A DNA stretch of 64,000 bases from Thermosipho africanus Ob7 (GCF_003351105.1 NZ_NKRG01000005.1:62001-126000); one strand, 5' to 3'; shown: positions 9,653 through 20,536, counted from the stretch's first letter. The notes: generated by a model from the letters alone, not told the origin. Numbers and translations are program-made.

Positions 9653-10553
9653 TTTATCAGTCCAATTATACTTAAGTATACATAATAATTTATAATGAAA
9701 TACCTTTTAAATAGCTTATCAAATTTCCCACTATTTTTGTAATAATCTAGAAACTTTTCAAATTGAGATGACAGTAATGTAGCATCTTTTGGGAAACAGA
9801 AAGAAAGATATTCAACTTCTTTTGTCAAAGGAAATATAGGTTTTAAATTTTGTTTCATAAATAAAGTATTATAATATTTTTAACAAAAGAAAATGAATCA
9901 ATAATTGTGAAATCTGCTTTGTTTTCAATGAGTTGTAAATATAAAAAGTATGGTGAGTAACTTGTATTTCTTTTTATTAATAAAATTTCAACTTGATCAT
10001 TGTTAACTTTACTTTTATTAATATAAACTAGTTCATTATTCTTGATTGTAACATTACTAATATAATAATCGATATTGTTTTCATTCAATATTTTTTGTAG
10101 AGTTTTAAAATAAGTAAAGTTTTCAAAAGTAATTATTTTTTTTCCAACTAAATCTTTGATATATTAGTAATTTCTTCATCTTTCCTGCCAATTAATATCT
10201 CAACATTTTCAACAAATTTGATCATAGTTAAAGTTTTACTTCTTTCTTCAGTTATAGTAATAATATCAGCGATCATATCAATGGAATTAAAAATTGTATT
10301 TTCAAAATATTTTGAAAACCCATCAACTATTTTAAATTCAGGGTTTACTCCAAGATATTTTGCAAATTCTGTGGCGATTTCATAGCAAAATCCAGGTTTT
10401 TCTTTGTTACTTGAAAAATAGACAACTTCACTTGGAATATTTCTAATTCCAATAGATATATTTCCTGTATCAAGTATTTTCATAAGAGGTTGAGAAAATC
10501 CAATAAGACTAAATAGTAAAAAAAACTGTAAAGGTATGAAAAATTTTTATAGA
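9649..10553 (-). pseudogene. broken periplasmic binding protein (SBP_bac_3-like) of the sensor pair
   Basis: The merged reading frames give a signal peptide (FFLLFSLIGFSQP) and a bilobed amino-acid-type binding protein: ISIGIRNIP at the first strand, PGFCYEIATEFAKYLG, a MIADIITITEERS hinge, then IDSFSF and a C-terminal EYLSFCFPKDATLL segment. Frame breaks lie near 10520, 10150 and 9857, again single A/T losses. The first codon is unclear: an ATA overlapping the GH1 stop (ATAA) has AAGGGG upstream, and no ATG is available. It would have sensed a ligand for the membrane GGDEF partner that follows with an ATGA overlap. Confidence 0.7.
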
Positions 10554-11872
10554 TTTATTTCCCCTTCTAAAAATTTTTTTAGCCATATTGCACTATCTTT
10601 TAAATATCTTTTTTGAGTAGTATAATCAGTGTATACTATTCCAAATCTTTTTGAATATCCTTCTGCCCATTCAAAATTATCCATTAAAGTCCAGATAAAG
10701 TATCCTTTTAAATCTACTCCATCTTTTATTGCTTTTAGAGCATTTTCAAAATGAGATTTTAAATAGTTTATTCTGTATGTATCATGCACTTTTCCATTTT
10801 CAATCTTGTCTGGACCAGCCATTCCATTTTCGGTTATATAAAGTGGGGTTTTGTATCTGTTATAAATCTTTAAAAGCATATCGTATAATCCTTCAGGATA
10901 TATCTCCCAACCCATTTCTGTTTTTTCTAGTTCACCTTCTATAGTTTTAAACATGAAAGGTTCCTCAGGAGCATATTTGACTAGTTGCCTAGTATAATAA
11001 TTTATTCCGAAAAAGTCGATCTTTTTTGAAATAATATCCATATCATTTTCGAAAATATCTATACCATTTCTCTGTAAAATTGCTCTTGCATTTTCTGGAT
11101 ACCTTCCAAAAATTATTGGATCATAAAACCATCCATTTGTTAATTCATCAACTAAAAGAGCGACATAAAAATCTTCTTCTGTTTCATCAGCAGGCTCTAC
11201 TTTAGTTGTAACATTTGTTATCCCTATTTTTCCGTCTTTTACTAGATCTCTAAATGCTTCTACAGAATATCCGTGAGCTCTTAGCAAGTTATGGGCAGCT
11301 TTAATAGCTTCTTGCAGATTTTTGTGTCCTGGGGCATGAATTCCATAGAAATATCCAAGAAATGAAGAACACCAAGGTTCATTTAATGTAATCCAGTGTT
11401 TTACTCTATCTCCAAAATTTTGAAATAATATTGATGAATAGTCTTGAAAATAAAGTGCTATGTCATCGTTTAACCATCCACCTTTTTCATATAAAAATAA
11501 CGGAAGATCCCAGTGATAGATTGTAATAAACGGAATTATATTATTTTCAAGTAATTTGTCAATTAGCTTGTTATAAAAGTCAATTCCTTTTTCGTTTTTT
11601 TCTTTTGTATTTTTCATAACTCTTGGCCAGGATATTGAAAATCTATAAGCATCAACCCCTATATCCTTCATTATTTTTATATCTTCTTCGTATCTATGAT
11701 AATGGTCACAAGCAACATCACCGTTTTCGTTATTTTTAATTTTTCCTGGAGTATGTGAAAATACATCCCATATTGAAGGAACCTTTCCATCTTCATTATA
11801 TGCGCCTTCTATTTGATAAGAAGCTGTTGCAACGCCAAAAATAAAATCTTTTGGAAAATCGTTTCTTTCCAT
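10547..11872 (-). CDS. bglA: GH1 beta-glucosidase
   Basis: This 441-residue enzyme is a complete cytoplasmic GH1 protein that releases glucose from beta-glucosides such as cellobiose and laminaribiose. The acid/base Glu165 lies in TLNEPW and the nucleophile Glu348 in ITENG; the N-terminal FPKDFIFGVATASYQIEG signature is present. It has no signal peptide. AGGTGA precedes the ATG. A TATAAT-like box on the minus strand at 11905-11910 sits inside the inverted repeat TATAGT/ACTATA (11897-11919), a possible operator. It is near, but not in, the large glucan operon and could share its products. Confidence 0.93.
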   Translation of the reverse strand: MERNDFPKDFIFGVATASYQIEGAYNEDGKVPSIWDVFSHTPGKIKNNENGDVACDHYHRYEEDIKIMKDIGVDAYRFSISWPRVMKNTKEKNEKGIDFYNKLIDKLLENNIIPFITIYHWDLPLFLYEKGGWLNDDIALYFQDYSSILFQNFGDRVKHWITLNEPWCSSFLGYFYGIHAPGHKNLQEAIKAAHNLLRAHGYSVEAFRDLVKDGKIGITNVTTKVEPADETEEDFYVALLVDELTNGWFYDPIIFGRYPENARAILQRNGIDIFENDMDIISKKIDFFGINYYTRQLVKYAPEEPFMFKTIEGELEKTEMGWEIYPEGLYDMLLKIYNRYKTPLYITENGMAGPDKIENGKVHDTYRINYLKSHFENALKAIKDGVDLKGYFIWTLMDNFEWAEGYSKRFGIVYTDYTTQKRYLKDSAIWLKKFLEGEINL

Positions 11873-11940
11873 TTTTTCACCTCATTTCTTTTTATTTATA
11901 GTTCTATTATATCACTATAACTTGAAAATTTTGTCTGCGT

Positions 11941-12021
11941 GTAGATATATTTATATGTAAAGTAAATTAATATTACAATTGATGATGTTATATGTGTTTG
12001 TTCAACATTTTTTTATATCAT
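11941..12021. repeat. intergenic repeat, copy A
   Basis: The gap between the GH1 and TSUP genes (11873-12090) holds the GH1 promoter and this segment. It starts with GTAGATATAT and ends with a 25-base box at 11997-12021 that begins TTTGTTCAACATTT. The same start and a 24/25 match to the box recur at 37115-37209. The function is unknown; it is not a palindrome and carries no gene. Confidence 0.5.
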
Positions 12022-12090
12022 ACCAATTCACAAAAATACAAAAAGAGGTAAAATTTAGTTAGGAATAAAAACAAAAAGGAGTTGACAAAA

Positions 12091-12855
12091 TTGCATTTAT
12101 CAATTTATGAATACTTATTTTTGTTTTTCATGATATTTTTAGCAGGTTTTGTAGATTCTATAGCAGGTGGTGGAGGACTTATCTCACTTCCTGCTTACTT
12201 ATTTTTAGGTATCCCTTCTCATAATGCACTTGCAACTAATAAACTCTCATCTTCAATTGGGAGTATATTTAGTACATTTAGATATGCAAAAGAAAGATAC
12301 GTTGTATTCGAAATTGGTATTATCTCGGCTATTTTTTCATTTTTAGGTTCTTTCTTTGGAGCTAGACTTGCTCTTTTAATTTCAGACTCTTATTTAAAAG
12401 TAATTATTTCTGTTTTAATTGTCTTTGCTGGTGCTTTTATGTTAATGAATAAAAGAAAAAAGGTAATTAGTAAAATTCCTAAAACTTCTTTTAAAAAGAA
12501 ATTTTTTATCTCAAGTTTTATAGGTTTTATTATTGGAATGTATGATGGTTTTTTTGGGCCTGGGACAGGTACTTTTTTGATAATTATGTACACTAGCTTT
12601 CTTTCATTTGATTCAATAAGTGCTAGTGCCACAGCAAAAATTGTTAATTTATCTTCCAACATCAGTGCACTTATAGCTTTTTTAATTAATGGTAAGGTAC
12701 TTTTTCATATAGGACTTCCTGCAGCATTTTTTGGAATTTTAGGAAATTGGATTGGTTCAGGGATAGCTATAAAGAAAGGAGATAAAATAATAAAACCAAT
12801 TGTGTTAGTAATATTATTTTTGGTAGTTTTTAAATCTTTAAGAGAGTTAATTTAA
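12091..12855 (+). CDS. TSUP family (TauE/SafE) membrane permease
   Basis: This is an eight-helix-type permease of the TauE/SafE family, whose members move sulfite, sulfoacetate, thiosulfate or related anions. The two family signatures GFVDSIAGGGGLISLPAYL (start) and GMYDGFFGPGTGTFL (middle) are clear. An in-frame TTG at 12082 touches the AAGGAG ribosome site, so the TTG at 12091 is preferred, giving about 254 residues. The gene stands alone; nothing nearby fixes the substrate. Confidence 0.86.
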   Translation: MHLSIYEYLFLFFMIFLAGFVDSIAGGGGLISLPAYLFLGIPSHNALATNKLSSSIGSIFSTFRYAKERYVVFEIGIISAIFSFLGSFFGARLALLISDSYLKVIISVLIVFAGAFMLMNKRKKVISKIPKTSFKKKFFISSFIGFIIGMYDGFFGPGTGTFLIIMYTSFLSFDSISASATAKIVNLSSNISALIAFLINGKVLFHIGLPAAFFGILGNWIGSGIAIKKGDKIIKPIVLVILFLVVFKSLRELI

Positions 12856-12919
12856 TAATTTTATTTTAATGCTCCTATTATGATATAATTTTAGTATCTT
12901 ATTTTTTGGAGGCGATATT

Positions 12920-13540
12920 ATGAAAAAAATCTTAGTTTTTTTATTACTTGTTTTTACTATATTTTTATTTTCATCAACAATAGATTATGTATTGGTTGTT
13001 CCAAGTGATGTCTTAGTTTCTGAAATCACTAGTTTAATTTACAGTTTAGAAAGTTATGATTTTAAAATTTCTCTTACAGATTATGGTTTGAGTAAAAAAA
13101 ATTATGAATATCTTTATTCGCCATACGATGAGTATTTTAAAAATCATATTTTGACGCTTTTAAGTTATTTTTCTAATAGAGATGTTAATTCTGATTATAT
13201 TTTGCCATTAGATTTTATATCTGAGTATCAAGTACAAGGTGACCTATATCTATATTCGGTATCTTTATTTGATTCGGATTTGAATTTGCTTTATAATGCT
13301 TTTAATAAAATAGCTTATGATTCAAATAATTCAATAAATTCTGAAGCCTTAACCATTTATAGTTATCTATCTAGTTTATTAAATTCAATGTTTGAGGATG
13401 ACTCTCCAAAAAACTATGACATAGACTATGTAGTAGCGTCGGTTTATATTGATACACACGATGAAGGTTATCTAGTTTTTGAAATTGGATTTATTTCTCA
13501 AAATAATAGAAAAATTGATTTAATATATTATACTTTTTAG
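12920..13540 (+). CDS. secreted protein of unknown function
   Basis: I do not recognise this protein. It has 206 residues, begins with a clear signal peptide (MKKILVFLLLVFTIFLFSS, cleavage expected near residue 19), and continues with a Ser/Tyr/Asp-rich region without Cys or known motifs. GGAGG precedes the ATG and a TGATATAAT box lies at 12881-12888, so it is likely expressed. The M20 peptidase starts 35 bases after its stop with its own ribosome site; a two-gene unit is possible. An exported peptide-related role would be a guess. Confidence 0.6.
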   Translation: MKKILVFLLLVFTIFLFSSTIDYVLVVPSDVLVSEITSLIYSLESYDFKISLTDYGLSKKNYEYLYSPYDEYFKNHILTLLSYFSNRDVNSDYILPLDFISEYQVQGDLYLYSVSLFDSDLNLLYNAFNKIAYDSNNSINSEALTIYSYLSSLLNSMFEDDSPKNYDIDYVVASVYIDTHDEGYLVFEIGFISQNNRKIDLIYYTF

Positions 13541-13575
13541 TTTATGAAAAGAATTTATAAAATAGGAGGTTGACT

Positions 13576-14970
13576 ATGGAACAAATTGTTGAAGATGCAA
13601 TTGATAAACTTGTTGATAAGTATTTTGATGAAGTATTAGAAAATCTTGAAAAAATAATTGAAATTAAATCGGTGATGGGACCGGCAAGTCAAGATGCACC
13701 ATTTGGAGTAGGGCCTGCTAAGGCATTGAGTGAAGCATTAAAAATTTCAAAAAAGTTAGGTTTTGAAACTAAAAATATTGACTTTTATGCTGGGCATGTC
13801 ACTTATGGTAATTCAGGAAAACTTTATGGAATATTAGGACACTTAGATGTAGTTCCTGAGGGAGATTTAGAAAAATGGGAAACAGATCCTTATAAACTTG
13901 TAATTAGAGATGGAAAAATGTTTGGAAGAGGAGTTTCAGATGATAAAGGACCAACTATTGGAGCATTGTATGCTTTAAAAATAGCATCTGAGTTGGTAAA
14001 AACTCCAAAAAACACTGTTAGGTTAATTTTTGGAACAAATGAGGAAAATGGTTCAAAATGTTTAAAATATTATTTTAAAAATGAACCATATCCAGATGCA
14101 GCTGTAACACCTGATGGGACATTTCCGCTTGTTTTTGCGGAAAAAGGAAATACAACTTATAAAATAAGTACTTATCTTAATAATGATTATAATACTAAAC
14201 TGATAAAGATGAAAGCGGGGACTGCAGTTAATGTTGTTCCGGAAGAATGTAACGTAGTTATAGAAACTGATAAGGTAAATGAAGTAGCTTATCTTGTTGA
14301 AAATTTTAATACAAAGTGTAAATTAAAATATGAAGTTAATGGAAATAGAATATCAATAACAACTATTGGAAAATCTGCACATGCTTCAACTCCACAACTT
14401 GGCCTAAATTCTATCGCATGTATGTTAAATCTTTTATCAAACATTGATTTTGGTAAGGATAATTTTGTAATAAGAGTTTTGAATGAAAAACTTGGTTTGG
14501 ATATTAATGGTATCCGCCTTGGTATTTATTCTAAAGATATTGCAAGTGGAGAACTTACCTGTAATTTAGGAACGATAAATATTGAAAATGGGGATTTAGA
14601 AGTCAAAATTAATATAAGGTATCCAATATTTATGAATATAGAAATGATTACTAATCAAATTAAAGAAGCTTTTAAAGAATTTGATCTTCTTCAAATTTCA
14701 CACAGTAAACCATTATATGTTTCTAAAGACAGTGAACTTGTAAAGATGTTACTTAAGGTGTATAGAGATGTTACTAAAGATGAAAAAGAACCTATAGCAT
14801 TGGGCGGAGGAACTTATGCTAAATCTGTACCTTATGGAGTAGCGTTTGGTGCAGTATTTCCAGGAGAAGATACAGGTATGCATCAACCTAATGAACATTG
14901 GTCGCTAGAATCTTATAAGAAATTTATTAGAATATATGCAAGATTGATTTATAAGTGGTTAACTGAATAA
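13576..14970 (+). CDS. M20 family dipeptidase (PepV-like)
   Basis: This is a cytoplasmic zinc dipeptidase of the M20A type. Metal and catalytic motifs are visible: GHLDVVPEG (His ligand and Asp), GRGVSDDKGP (bridging Asp), GTNEENGS (catalytic Glu pair), and a late His near MHQPNEH. A lid domain is inserted in the middle, as in PepV. Length is 464 residues. AGGAGG at 13564-13569 picks the ATG at 13576 over an in-frame TTG at 13570. It would finish peptide breakdown to amino acids. Confidence 0.88.
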   Translation: MEQIVEDAIDKLVDKYFDEVLENLEKIIEIKSVMGPASQDAPFGVGPAKALSEALKISKKLGFETKNIDFYAGHVTYGNSGKLYGILGHLDVVPEGDLEKWETDPYKLVIRDGKMFGRGVSDDKGPTIGALYALKIASELVKTPKNTVRLIFGTNEENGSKCLKYYFKNEPYPDAAVTPDGTFPLVFAEKGNTTYKISTYLNNDYNTKLIKMKAGTAVNVVPEECNVVIETDKVNEVAYLVENFNTKCKLKYEVNGNRISITTIGKSAHASTPQLGLNSIACMLNLLSNIDFGKDNFVIRVLNEKLGLDINGIRLGIYSKDIASGELTCNLGTINIENGDLEVKINIRYPIFMNIEMITNQIKEAFKEFDLLQISHSKPLYVSKDSELVKMLLKVYRDVTKDEKEPIALGGGTYAKSVPYGVAFGAVFPGEDTGMHQPNEHWSLESYKKFIRIYARLIYKWLTE

Positions 14971-14992
14971 AAATTTGCTTAAACCTGTTGAT

Positions 14993-15022
14993 CCTCTACT
15001 AAATTTAGTAGGGGATTTTTTA
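14993..15022 (+). terminator. terminator after the M20 peptidase
   Basis: CCTCTACTAAA pairs with TTTAGTAGGGG (one wobble pair) and is followed by ATTTTTTATTT. It isolates the peptidase gene from the glucan operon promoter. Confidence 0.85.
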
Positions 15023-15113
15023 TTTAAATGAAAAGTGTTTCTTTGCTTTAAACCAATGAAAATTAATTATTTATTATTTTTTTCGATGATTATATGGTAT
15101 TTAAATGGATTTC

Positions 15114-15242
15114 TGTAACGTTTTTCTATAATATTTTTTCAAAAAAAATGATTTCATGATTTTGTGTGTAACATGTTACATAGATATAATTTCATTAGAA
15201 ATTCTTAATTTGGCAATTTTACTAAAAAGATGCTTGTGTAAC
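15114..15242 (+). promoter_or_regulatory. promoter and operator of the glucan operon
   Basis: The gap 14971-15286 holds the peptidase terminator and this control region. TTGTGT (15162-15167) and TATAAT (15185-15190) are spaced by 17 bases. The perfect palindrome TGTAACATGTTACA (15167-15180) fills the spacer, a typical repressor position. Extra TGTAAC half-sites lie at 15114-15119 and 15237-15242. The LacI regulator encoded at 29124 inside the operon is the natural candidate; this pairing is inference. A leader of about 90 bases precedes the first gene. Confidence 0.72.
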
Positions 15243-15286
15243 AATTTTATTATTTTAAACACAATTTAATTGAAAGGAGTGGTAAA

Positions 15287-16699
15287 ATGAATAAAATTAG
15301 TGTATTATTTGGATTTTTAATGATATTTTTTGCAATTTTAGCATTTTCTGAAACAGTTGTTACAGTGGGAGTTTTTAGTTGGGATGTTCCTATATTTCAA
15401 CAAATAGCAGAAGAATTTGAAAAAGAAAATCCGGATATTAAGATCGAAATTGTTGAAATCCCATGGACTCCTGGTGATATTATAAATAGTTTATTAACCG
15501 CCAAAGCAGCATCTGGGGAAAAATTTCCAGATGTAATTGCTCAGTCGTGGGAGCCAATTGTCTATCCTGTATCACAAGGTTGGGTTTATCCATTAGATGA
15601 GTTTATTAAAAACGATCCTGATTATAATTATGTACCTGAATCTATACAAAATGCTTTCAAATTTTTAGGAAAGACATATGCTCTTGGTGAAAGGCTTCAT
15701 TTTAATACTATAGTTTTAAACCTTGATTTGCTTGAAAAATTAAACTTACCTGTTCCTAGTTATGATTGGGATATTAACACATTCATGTACCTTGCAAGAC
15801 GTGCAACAAACAGAGAATACTCTGGAATTGATAACTTATGGGAATTTGATGCATACATGGCAGCTGTTTTTAGTGATCGTACTACTTTCTGGAGTTTTGA
15901 TTTTAACAAAAAAAGATTTGATTTAATAAATGGTGGATGGCTTAAGGCTGTTGAAATTCAAGAAAAATTGAGAAAAATTCCTGGCCTTGATGCTTCTATG
16001 CTTTTTAATCAACAGCTAAGAGATCAGGGAGAACTGGATGATTATCAGAAAAAATTTGGGGAAGATACAGATGCATTTTTTGAAGGAAAAATTTTAATGG
16101 GCTTTAAAGGTACATGGGATTGGGACGAAGAAGGTTTAAAGTCACTTCCATGGAAAATGGATATGTATCCATTACCACATGATCATGAAATTGGGATGAG
16201 ACAACCTATTCACATTAACTACGCATTTATGACTTCTACAACTAAACATCCGAAAGAAGCATTCAAATTTTTGAAATACATAACTTATGATCCTAAAGGT
16301 GTTGTTGTTAAATTTAAATATGTTACCTCTGTAACTGATGCGATTGGTAACTCGTTTTGGTTTGTTCCTGCAACAATGCATCCAGAAGTTGTAAAAGAAT
16401 TTAAAGAAGCTAAATTCATCCCTAATGGAGTAAAATATATGCTTGAAAATCTTGATAAAACTGTTCAGGTTGATATGTGGAAAGTTATACCTGGATGGTT
16501 CCAGGCTATTAATGATGTAATGATTCCTACTGAAGAGAAAATTAGAAGTGGTGATGCAGAACCTACTGCTATAGCAGCAGAAACAGAAGAAAAACTTAAT
16601 GAAATAATAGAACAGGCATGGAATGAATTTATAAAGCAAGTTGAAGAAGTTCAAAAGAATTTTAGTAAACTTAGGAAAAAAATAGAAAGTGAAAAGTAA
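15287..16699 (+). CDS. ABC sugar-binding protein (family 1)
   Basis: This exported substrate-binding protein of the carbohydrate ABC uptake class 1 has a signal peptide (MNKISVLFGFLMIFFAILAFSE) and the usual bilobed sequence with VEIPWTPGDIINSLLTAKA, PDVIAQSWEPIVYP and PLDEFI. It is 470 residues, and the C-terminus is rich in Glu/Lys. It is first in the glucan operon and is separated from the next gene by a GC-rich stem-loop, so its message is probably made in excess. The likely ligand is a beta-1,3-gluco-oligosaccharide, inferred from the GH16 and phosphorylase genes downstream. Confidence 0.88.
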   Translation: MNKISVLFGFLMIFFAILAFSETVVTVGVFSWDVPIFQQIAEEFEKENPDIKIEIVEIPWTPGDIINSLLTAKAASGEKFPDVIAQSWEPIVYPVSQGWVYPLDEFIKNDPDYNYVPESIQNAFKFLGKTYALGERLHFNTIVLNLDLLEKLNLPVPSYDWDINTFMYLARRATNREYSGIDNLWEFDAYMAAVFSDRTTFWSFDFNKKRFDLINGGWLKAVEIQEKLRKIPGLDASMLFNQQLRDQGELDDYQKKFGEDTDAFFEGKILMGFKGTWDWDEEGLKSLPWKMDMYPLPHDHEIGMRQPIHINYAFMTSTTKHPKEAFKFLKYITYDPKGVVVKFKYVTSVTDAIGNSFWFVPATMHPEVVKEFKEAKFIPNGVKYMLENLDKTVQVDMWKVIPGWFQAINDVMIPTEEKIRSGDAEPTAIAAETEEKLNEIIEQAWNEFIKQVEEVQKNFSKLRKKIESEK

Positions 16700-16703
16700 T
16701 TTA

Positions 16704-16726
16704 GCCCCCCGAGTTACTCGGGGAGC
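16704..16726 (+). other. intercistronic GC-rich stem-loop after the binding protein gene
   Basis: CCCCGAG-TTA-CTCGGGG forms a 7-bp all-strong core, extended by flanking GC pairs with one mismatch. It lies just after the binding protein stop. No T tract follows, so it is more likely an mRNA-stabilising or partial attenuation hairpin than a full terminator. Confidence 0.65.
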
Positions 16727-16752
16727 TTTAATGATTAATAGGAGGTATTAGG

Positions 16753-19647
16753 GTGATTCGGCTTATAAAAATCATTGGTCTTATTTTTATTACTTTATTT
16801 GTAATATCTCTAATATTATTTTTATTTGGTCAGAAAAGCTATTATGAATTTTCTAATTACATTAAAAGTATCAAAAAAAATCAAATAAATGTTCAGATTA
16901 CTCCTGATGAAGCTTTAAGACGATACTTTTCATTTTATGAAAATTTGGAAAAAACACCAATTTATTCAGGAGAAATGGTTTTACATACTGATGAATCTAC
17001 AACCATTAATTTTTACTTAAAAAAAGGTGGAATTTTTAATATATTATTAGTTTACAAGATAGATTCAAATACAACCAACAACGGTTCTCTAGAAATTTCA
17101 AAGGAAGGTGAAGAAAGTTTCATAGGGCTTTTGGATAATTATGCATATTATGATAAATCACAGCTAATTTTGGACAGATATGGTAATGAAGTGGTACCTG
17201 AGCAATACAGGGTTGATATAGCATTGTACAGTGTGTTAAAAGATGCAAAAAGAATTATTTCTAAACCACTTACTTTTGAGTTTGTAAGTGGTAATAATAA
17301 GATTGTCTTAAAAAATTTAAAATCTGATATTACTATAAAAAGTATATATCTTTTAAAACAAGAGGAGTTATTAAATTATGAAGATTACATAAAAAATTAC
17401 GATAACTATTCTACAAAAGATTTAATGATAGAGGCTGAAGATTTAATTTTAAAGTCTGATTTTACATCAAGTATTGGAAATGAACAAACACCTGAAATAA
17501 CGCCATTTGAAATTACGAAAAAAAGACTTAATAACATTTTGGAAGATACATTCTCATCCTCTGGGCAGAAACTAATATGGATTTTTAATATAGATGAGCC
17601 AGGATTATACAAAATTGCTTTCAGATATAAACAAACTATTAACAAAGGTATTCCATCATTCAGAAACATAAAAATAGATGGGAAAATACCATTTAAAGAA
17701 TTTGAATTTTATCCATTTTATTATACAGGGTATAAATGGACTACTGTTACGCTTTCTGATGGTGTAAAGCCTTATTTTGTTTATTTAGATAAAGGGCTTC
17801 ATTTTCTAACTTTGGAAGTAGCAACTGGGCCCTTTGAAAAATACATTCAATTTTTACAAGAAAGCGTAAGAAAATTACAAGATATTGGTCTTGATATAAG
17901 AAAGTTAATAGGTAATAATTTTGATCCTAATAGAACATGGAATATAGAAAAATATATGCCTAATGTTGTTAGTGATTTGGAAAATCTTGCTGATGTTCTT
18001 GAAGATAAATATACATCTTTATTGGAAATACTTGGTGAGCAAGGAAGAGCATCAATTTCAGATATGATTGTTGCTGCAGAATTAATCAGAGAAATTATAA
18101 AAGAACCTGAAAGAATCCCGTTTTATTTGGATGTTTTAAGCGAAGGAGCAGCTTCAATTGCACAAAGATTGTCTAATCTTTCTTTGAATTTGAAGAAACA
18201 ACCTTTAGGAATTGACAAGATATTTATTTATTCAAACGATAAATTTGTTGAAAATAGTCAAAGCAAGTTCTTAATTAATTCATATGCTGAATTGTATAAA
18301 CTATTTTTGTCATTCACAAATAAAAATGAATATTATTCAGTGTATGAAAAGTCTTCAGATGATGAACTTTCAGTTTGGGTAAATAGACCAGTTCAATACG
18401 TTGAAACTCTTCAATATTTAATTGATTCAGATTTTACAAGAAAATATGGAATAAAAGTTAAACTTTCTATAATGCAAAACGAACAGAAATTAATTTTGGC
18501 AAGTGCAGCGGGAAATACCCCTGATGTAGCATTAGGAATAAGTAGCTGGATTCCTTTTGATCTTGCTATTAGAGGAGCATTATACCCATTATCTAATTTT
18601 CCAGACTTTGTTGACACTTTGAAAGATTATTATAATCTAGAAACTCTGCTACCTTATGTATTGGAAAATAAGATTTATGGAGTTACTGAAGCTCAAAATT
18701 TCTATGTTTTATTTTATAGAAAGGATATTCTAGAAAAGCTCGATATTCCAATTCCACAAACGTGGGAAGATGTGAAAAAAATTCTTCCTGAGATTCAGCG
18801 AAGAGGTATGAACTTCTTTATACCTATGTGTGAACAAACTACAAAATTTTTTAATACAACTGCTCCTTTCATCTTTCAAGCTGGAGGAAGAATATATACA
18901 AAAGATGGTTTAAAAGCTGCTATAGGTGAAGAAAAGGCTGTAAAAGGATTTGAATTGATGACAGAATTATTTTCTATCTATGGTTTACCAGAACAAGTAG
19001 CAAGTTTTTACAATAGTTTTAGATATGGTCTTATTCCAATTGGTGTTGCAGATTTTGCTAATTATATACTTTTGTCAAATGCAGCAGATGAAATTTATGG
19101 CCTTTGGGATATAGCACCTTCGCCTGGTATTATTAATGAAAAAAATGAAAATGTAAGATATCAGGTTGCAAGTGATAGAGCAGATGTAATATTCAAAAAT
19201 TCTAATAAAAAGGAACAAGCTTGGACATTTTTAAAATGGTGGCTTTCAAAAGAAACTCAAGTAAAATATGCTAGGATGCTTGTTAATAGATATGGACCAG
19301 AATATATGTTTAACACAGCTAATATTTCAGCATTTAATGAATTGGATTATTTTCCTGAAAATCACAAAAAAGTTATTTTGGAACAATGGAGATGGATAAA
19401 AGAGGTCCAAAGACATCCTGGTGGCTATATGACAGAGAGAGAAGTAAGTAATATATGGAATGCAGTTGTTATTGAGGGAAAAAGTTTAAGACCAACAATT
19501 GATAGAGCAGAAATATTAATTAATCGTGAACTTGAAAGAAAACTTGCTGAATTTGGTTATATAAAAAATGGAAAGATTATAAAAAAATTTCCTATTTATG
19601 ATTCAATTTATGAATTATTACGAGGTGGTTTGAATGAAGAAAATTAA
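16753..19647 (+). CDS. very large ABC binding protein with N-terminal anchor and beta-rich domains
   Basis: This 964-residue protein starts at a GTG after GGAGG. Residues 5-28 form a membrane anchor or uncleaved signal. About residues 70-400 look like two carbohydrate-binding-type beta domains (for example [16 protein letters not shown] and [15 protein letters not shown]) joined to a helical linker. Residues 540-940 are a family 1 binding protein ([55 protein letters not shown]). Binding proteins are usually 400-450 residues, so more than half is extra. The C-terminus overlaps the permease gene by 14 bases. It may hold polymer or oligosaccharide at the cell surface and feed the permease; that is inference. 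Confidence 0.8.
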   Translation: MIRLIKIIGLIFITLFVISLILFLFGQKSYYEFSNYIKSIKKNQINVQITPDEALRRYFSFYENLEKTPIYSGEMVLHTDESTTINFYLKKGGIFNILLVYKIDSNTTNNGSLEISKEGEESFIGLLDNYAYYDKSQLILDRYGNEVVPEQYRVDIALYSVLKDAKRIISKPLTFEFVSGNNKIVLKNLKSDITIKSIYLLKQEELLNYEDYIKNYDNYSTKDLMIEAEDLILKSDFTSSIGNEQTPEITPFEITKKRLNNILEDTFSSSGQKLIWIFNIDEPGLYKIAFRYKQTINKGIPSFRNIKIDGKIPFKEFEFYPFYYTGYKWTTVTLSDGVKPYFVYLDKGLHFLTLEVATGPFEKYIQFLQESVRKLQDIGLDIRKLIGNNFDPNRTWNIEKYMPNVVSDLENLADVLEDKYTSLLEILGEQGRASISDMIVAAELIREIIKEPERIPFYLDVLSEGAASIAQRLSNLSLNLKKQPLGIDKIFIYSNDKFVENSQSKFLINSYAELYKLFLSFTNKNEYYSVYEKSSDDELSVWVNRPVQYVETLQYLIDSDFTRKYGIKVKLSIMQNEQKLILASAAGNTPDVALGISSWIPFDLAIRGALYPLSNFPDFVDTLKDYYNLETLLPYVLENKIYGVTEAQNFYVLFYRKDILEKLDIPIPQTWEDVKKILPEIQRRGMNFFIPMCEQTTKFFNTTAPFIFQAGGRIYTKDGLKAAIGEEKAVKGFELMTELFSIYGLPEQVASFYNSFRYGLIPIGVADFANYILLSNAADEIYGLWDIAPSPGIINEKNENVRYQVASDRADVIFKNSNKKEQAWTFLKWWLSKETQVKYARMLVNRYGPEYMFNTANISAFNELDYFPENHKKVILEQWRWIKEVQRHPGGYMTEREVSNIWNAVVIEGKSLRPTIDRAEILINRELERKLAEFGYIKNGKIIKKFPIYDSIYELLRGGLNEEN

Positions 19648-20518
19648 AAAGTATATGCATTGGATATTATTATCACCTTATTTAACTTTATTTATAATTT
19701 TCATTTTGTTACCAATAATTGTTGCAATTTACCTTTCTTTTACATATTTTAATGCTATTCAATCTCCAAGATGGATAGGATTACAAAATTACGTAAATCT
19801 TTTTACAAGAGATGAGATTTTTATGCAAAAGGTTTTGCCAAATACAATTAAGTTTTCTTTAATTGTAGGTCCTGGTGGATACATTTTATCATTTATTCTA
19901 GCCTGGCTTGTAGCACAACTTACTAAGGTTCCAAGAACAATCTTTGCCCTGATTTTATATTCTCCTTCGCTGACAGCAGGTGTAACAATGGCAGTAGTAT
20001 GGAGGGTTTTGTTTAATGGTGATCAACAAGGTTATTTGAATGCACTATTATTAAAGTTAGGATTTATAGACAAGCCAATACAGTGGCTTCAGTCCCCTGA
20101 ATATTTATTGACTATTATGATAATAGTTTCATTATGGAGTAGCATGGGAGTTGGTTTTTTAGCGATGCTTGCTGGTATTTTAAATGTTGATGAAACATTA
20201 TATGAAGCTGCTTATATTGATGGAATAAAAAATAGATTACAGGAAATAATTTATATTACAATACCTGCGATGAAGCCACAGATGTTATTTGGTGCAGTTA
20301 TGTCGATTGTTCAAACTTTTACTACAGCTGGCATTGGAGTAGCTTTATCTGGTACAAATCCTACTCCACAGTATGCTGGTCAATTAATTGTCAATCACAT
20401 AGAAGATTATGGATTTTTAAGGTATGAAATGGGTTATGCAGCAGCAGTTTCAGTTGTTTTATTAATAATTATTTATTTGTTTTCTAAAATTGCATGGAAA
20501 TTATTCGGAGACAATTAA
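19634..20518 (+). CDS. ABC sugar permease, MalF type (first pair)
   Basis: This six-helix inner-membrane permease carries the EAA loop [20 protein letters not shown], which contacts the ABC ATPase. The N-terminus [19 protein letters not shown] is typical of the MalF/UgpA class. At 294 residues it lacks the large MalF periplasmic loop. It overlaps the 964-residue binding protein gene by 14 bases and is followed by its MalG partner, so these form one transporter. Confidence 0.9.
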   Translation: MKKIKKYMHWILLSPYLTLFIIFILLPIIVAIYLSFTYFNAIQSPRWIGLQNYVNLFTRDEIFMQKVLPNTIKFSLIVGPGGYILSFILAWLVAQLTKVPRTIFALILYSPSLTAGVTMAVVWRVLFNGDQQGYLNALLLKLGFIDKPIQWLQSPEYLLTIMIIVSLWSSMGVGFLAMLAGILNVDETLYEAAYIDGIKNRLQEIIYITIPAMKPQMLFGAVMSIVQTFTTAGIGVALSGTNPTPQYAGQLIVNHIEDYGFLRYEMGYAAAVSVVLLIIIYLFSKIAWKLFGDN

Positions 20519-20536
20519 TAGGGGAGTGGTGATACT

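Noticed and set aside
15191-15286. A riboswitch in the leader of the glucan operon
   Set aside because: The leader is short and A/T-rich without a conserved aptamer pattern; the palindrome and the operon's LacI gene explain regulation more simply.
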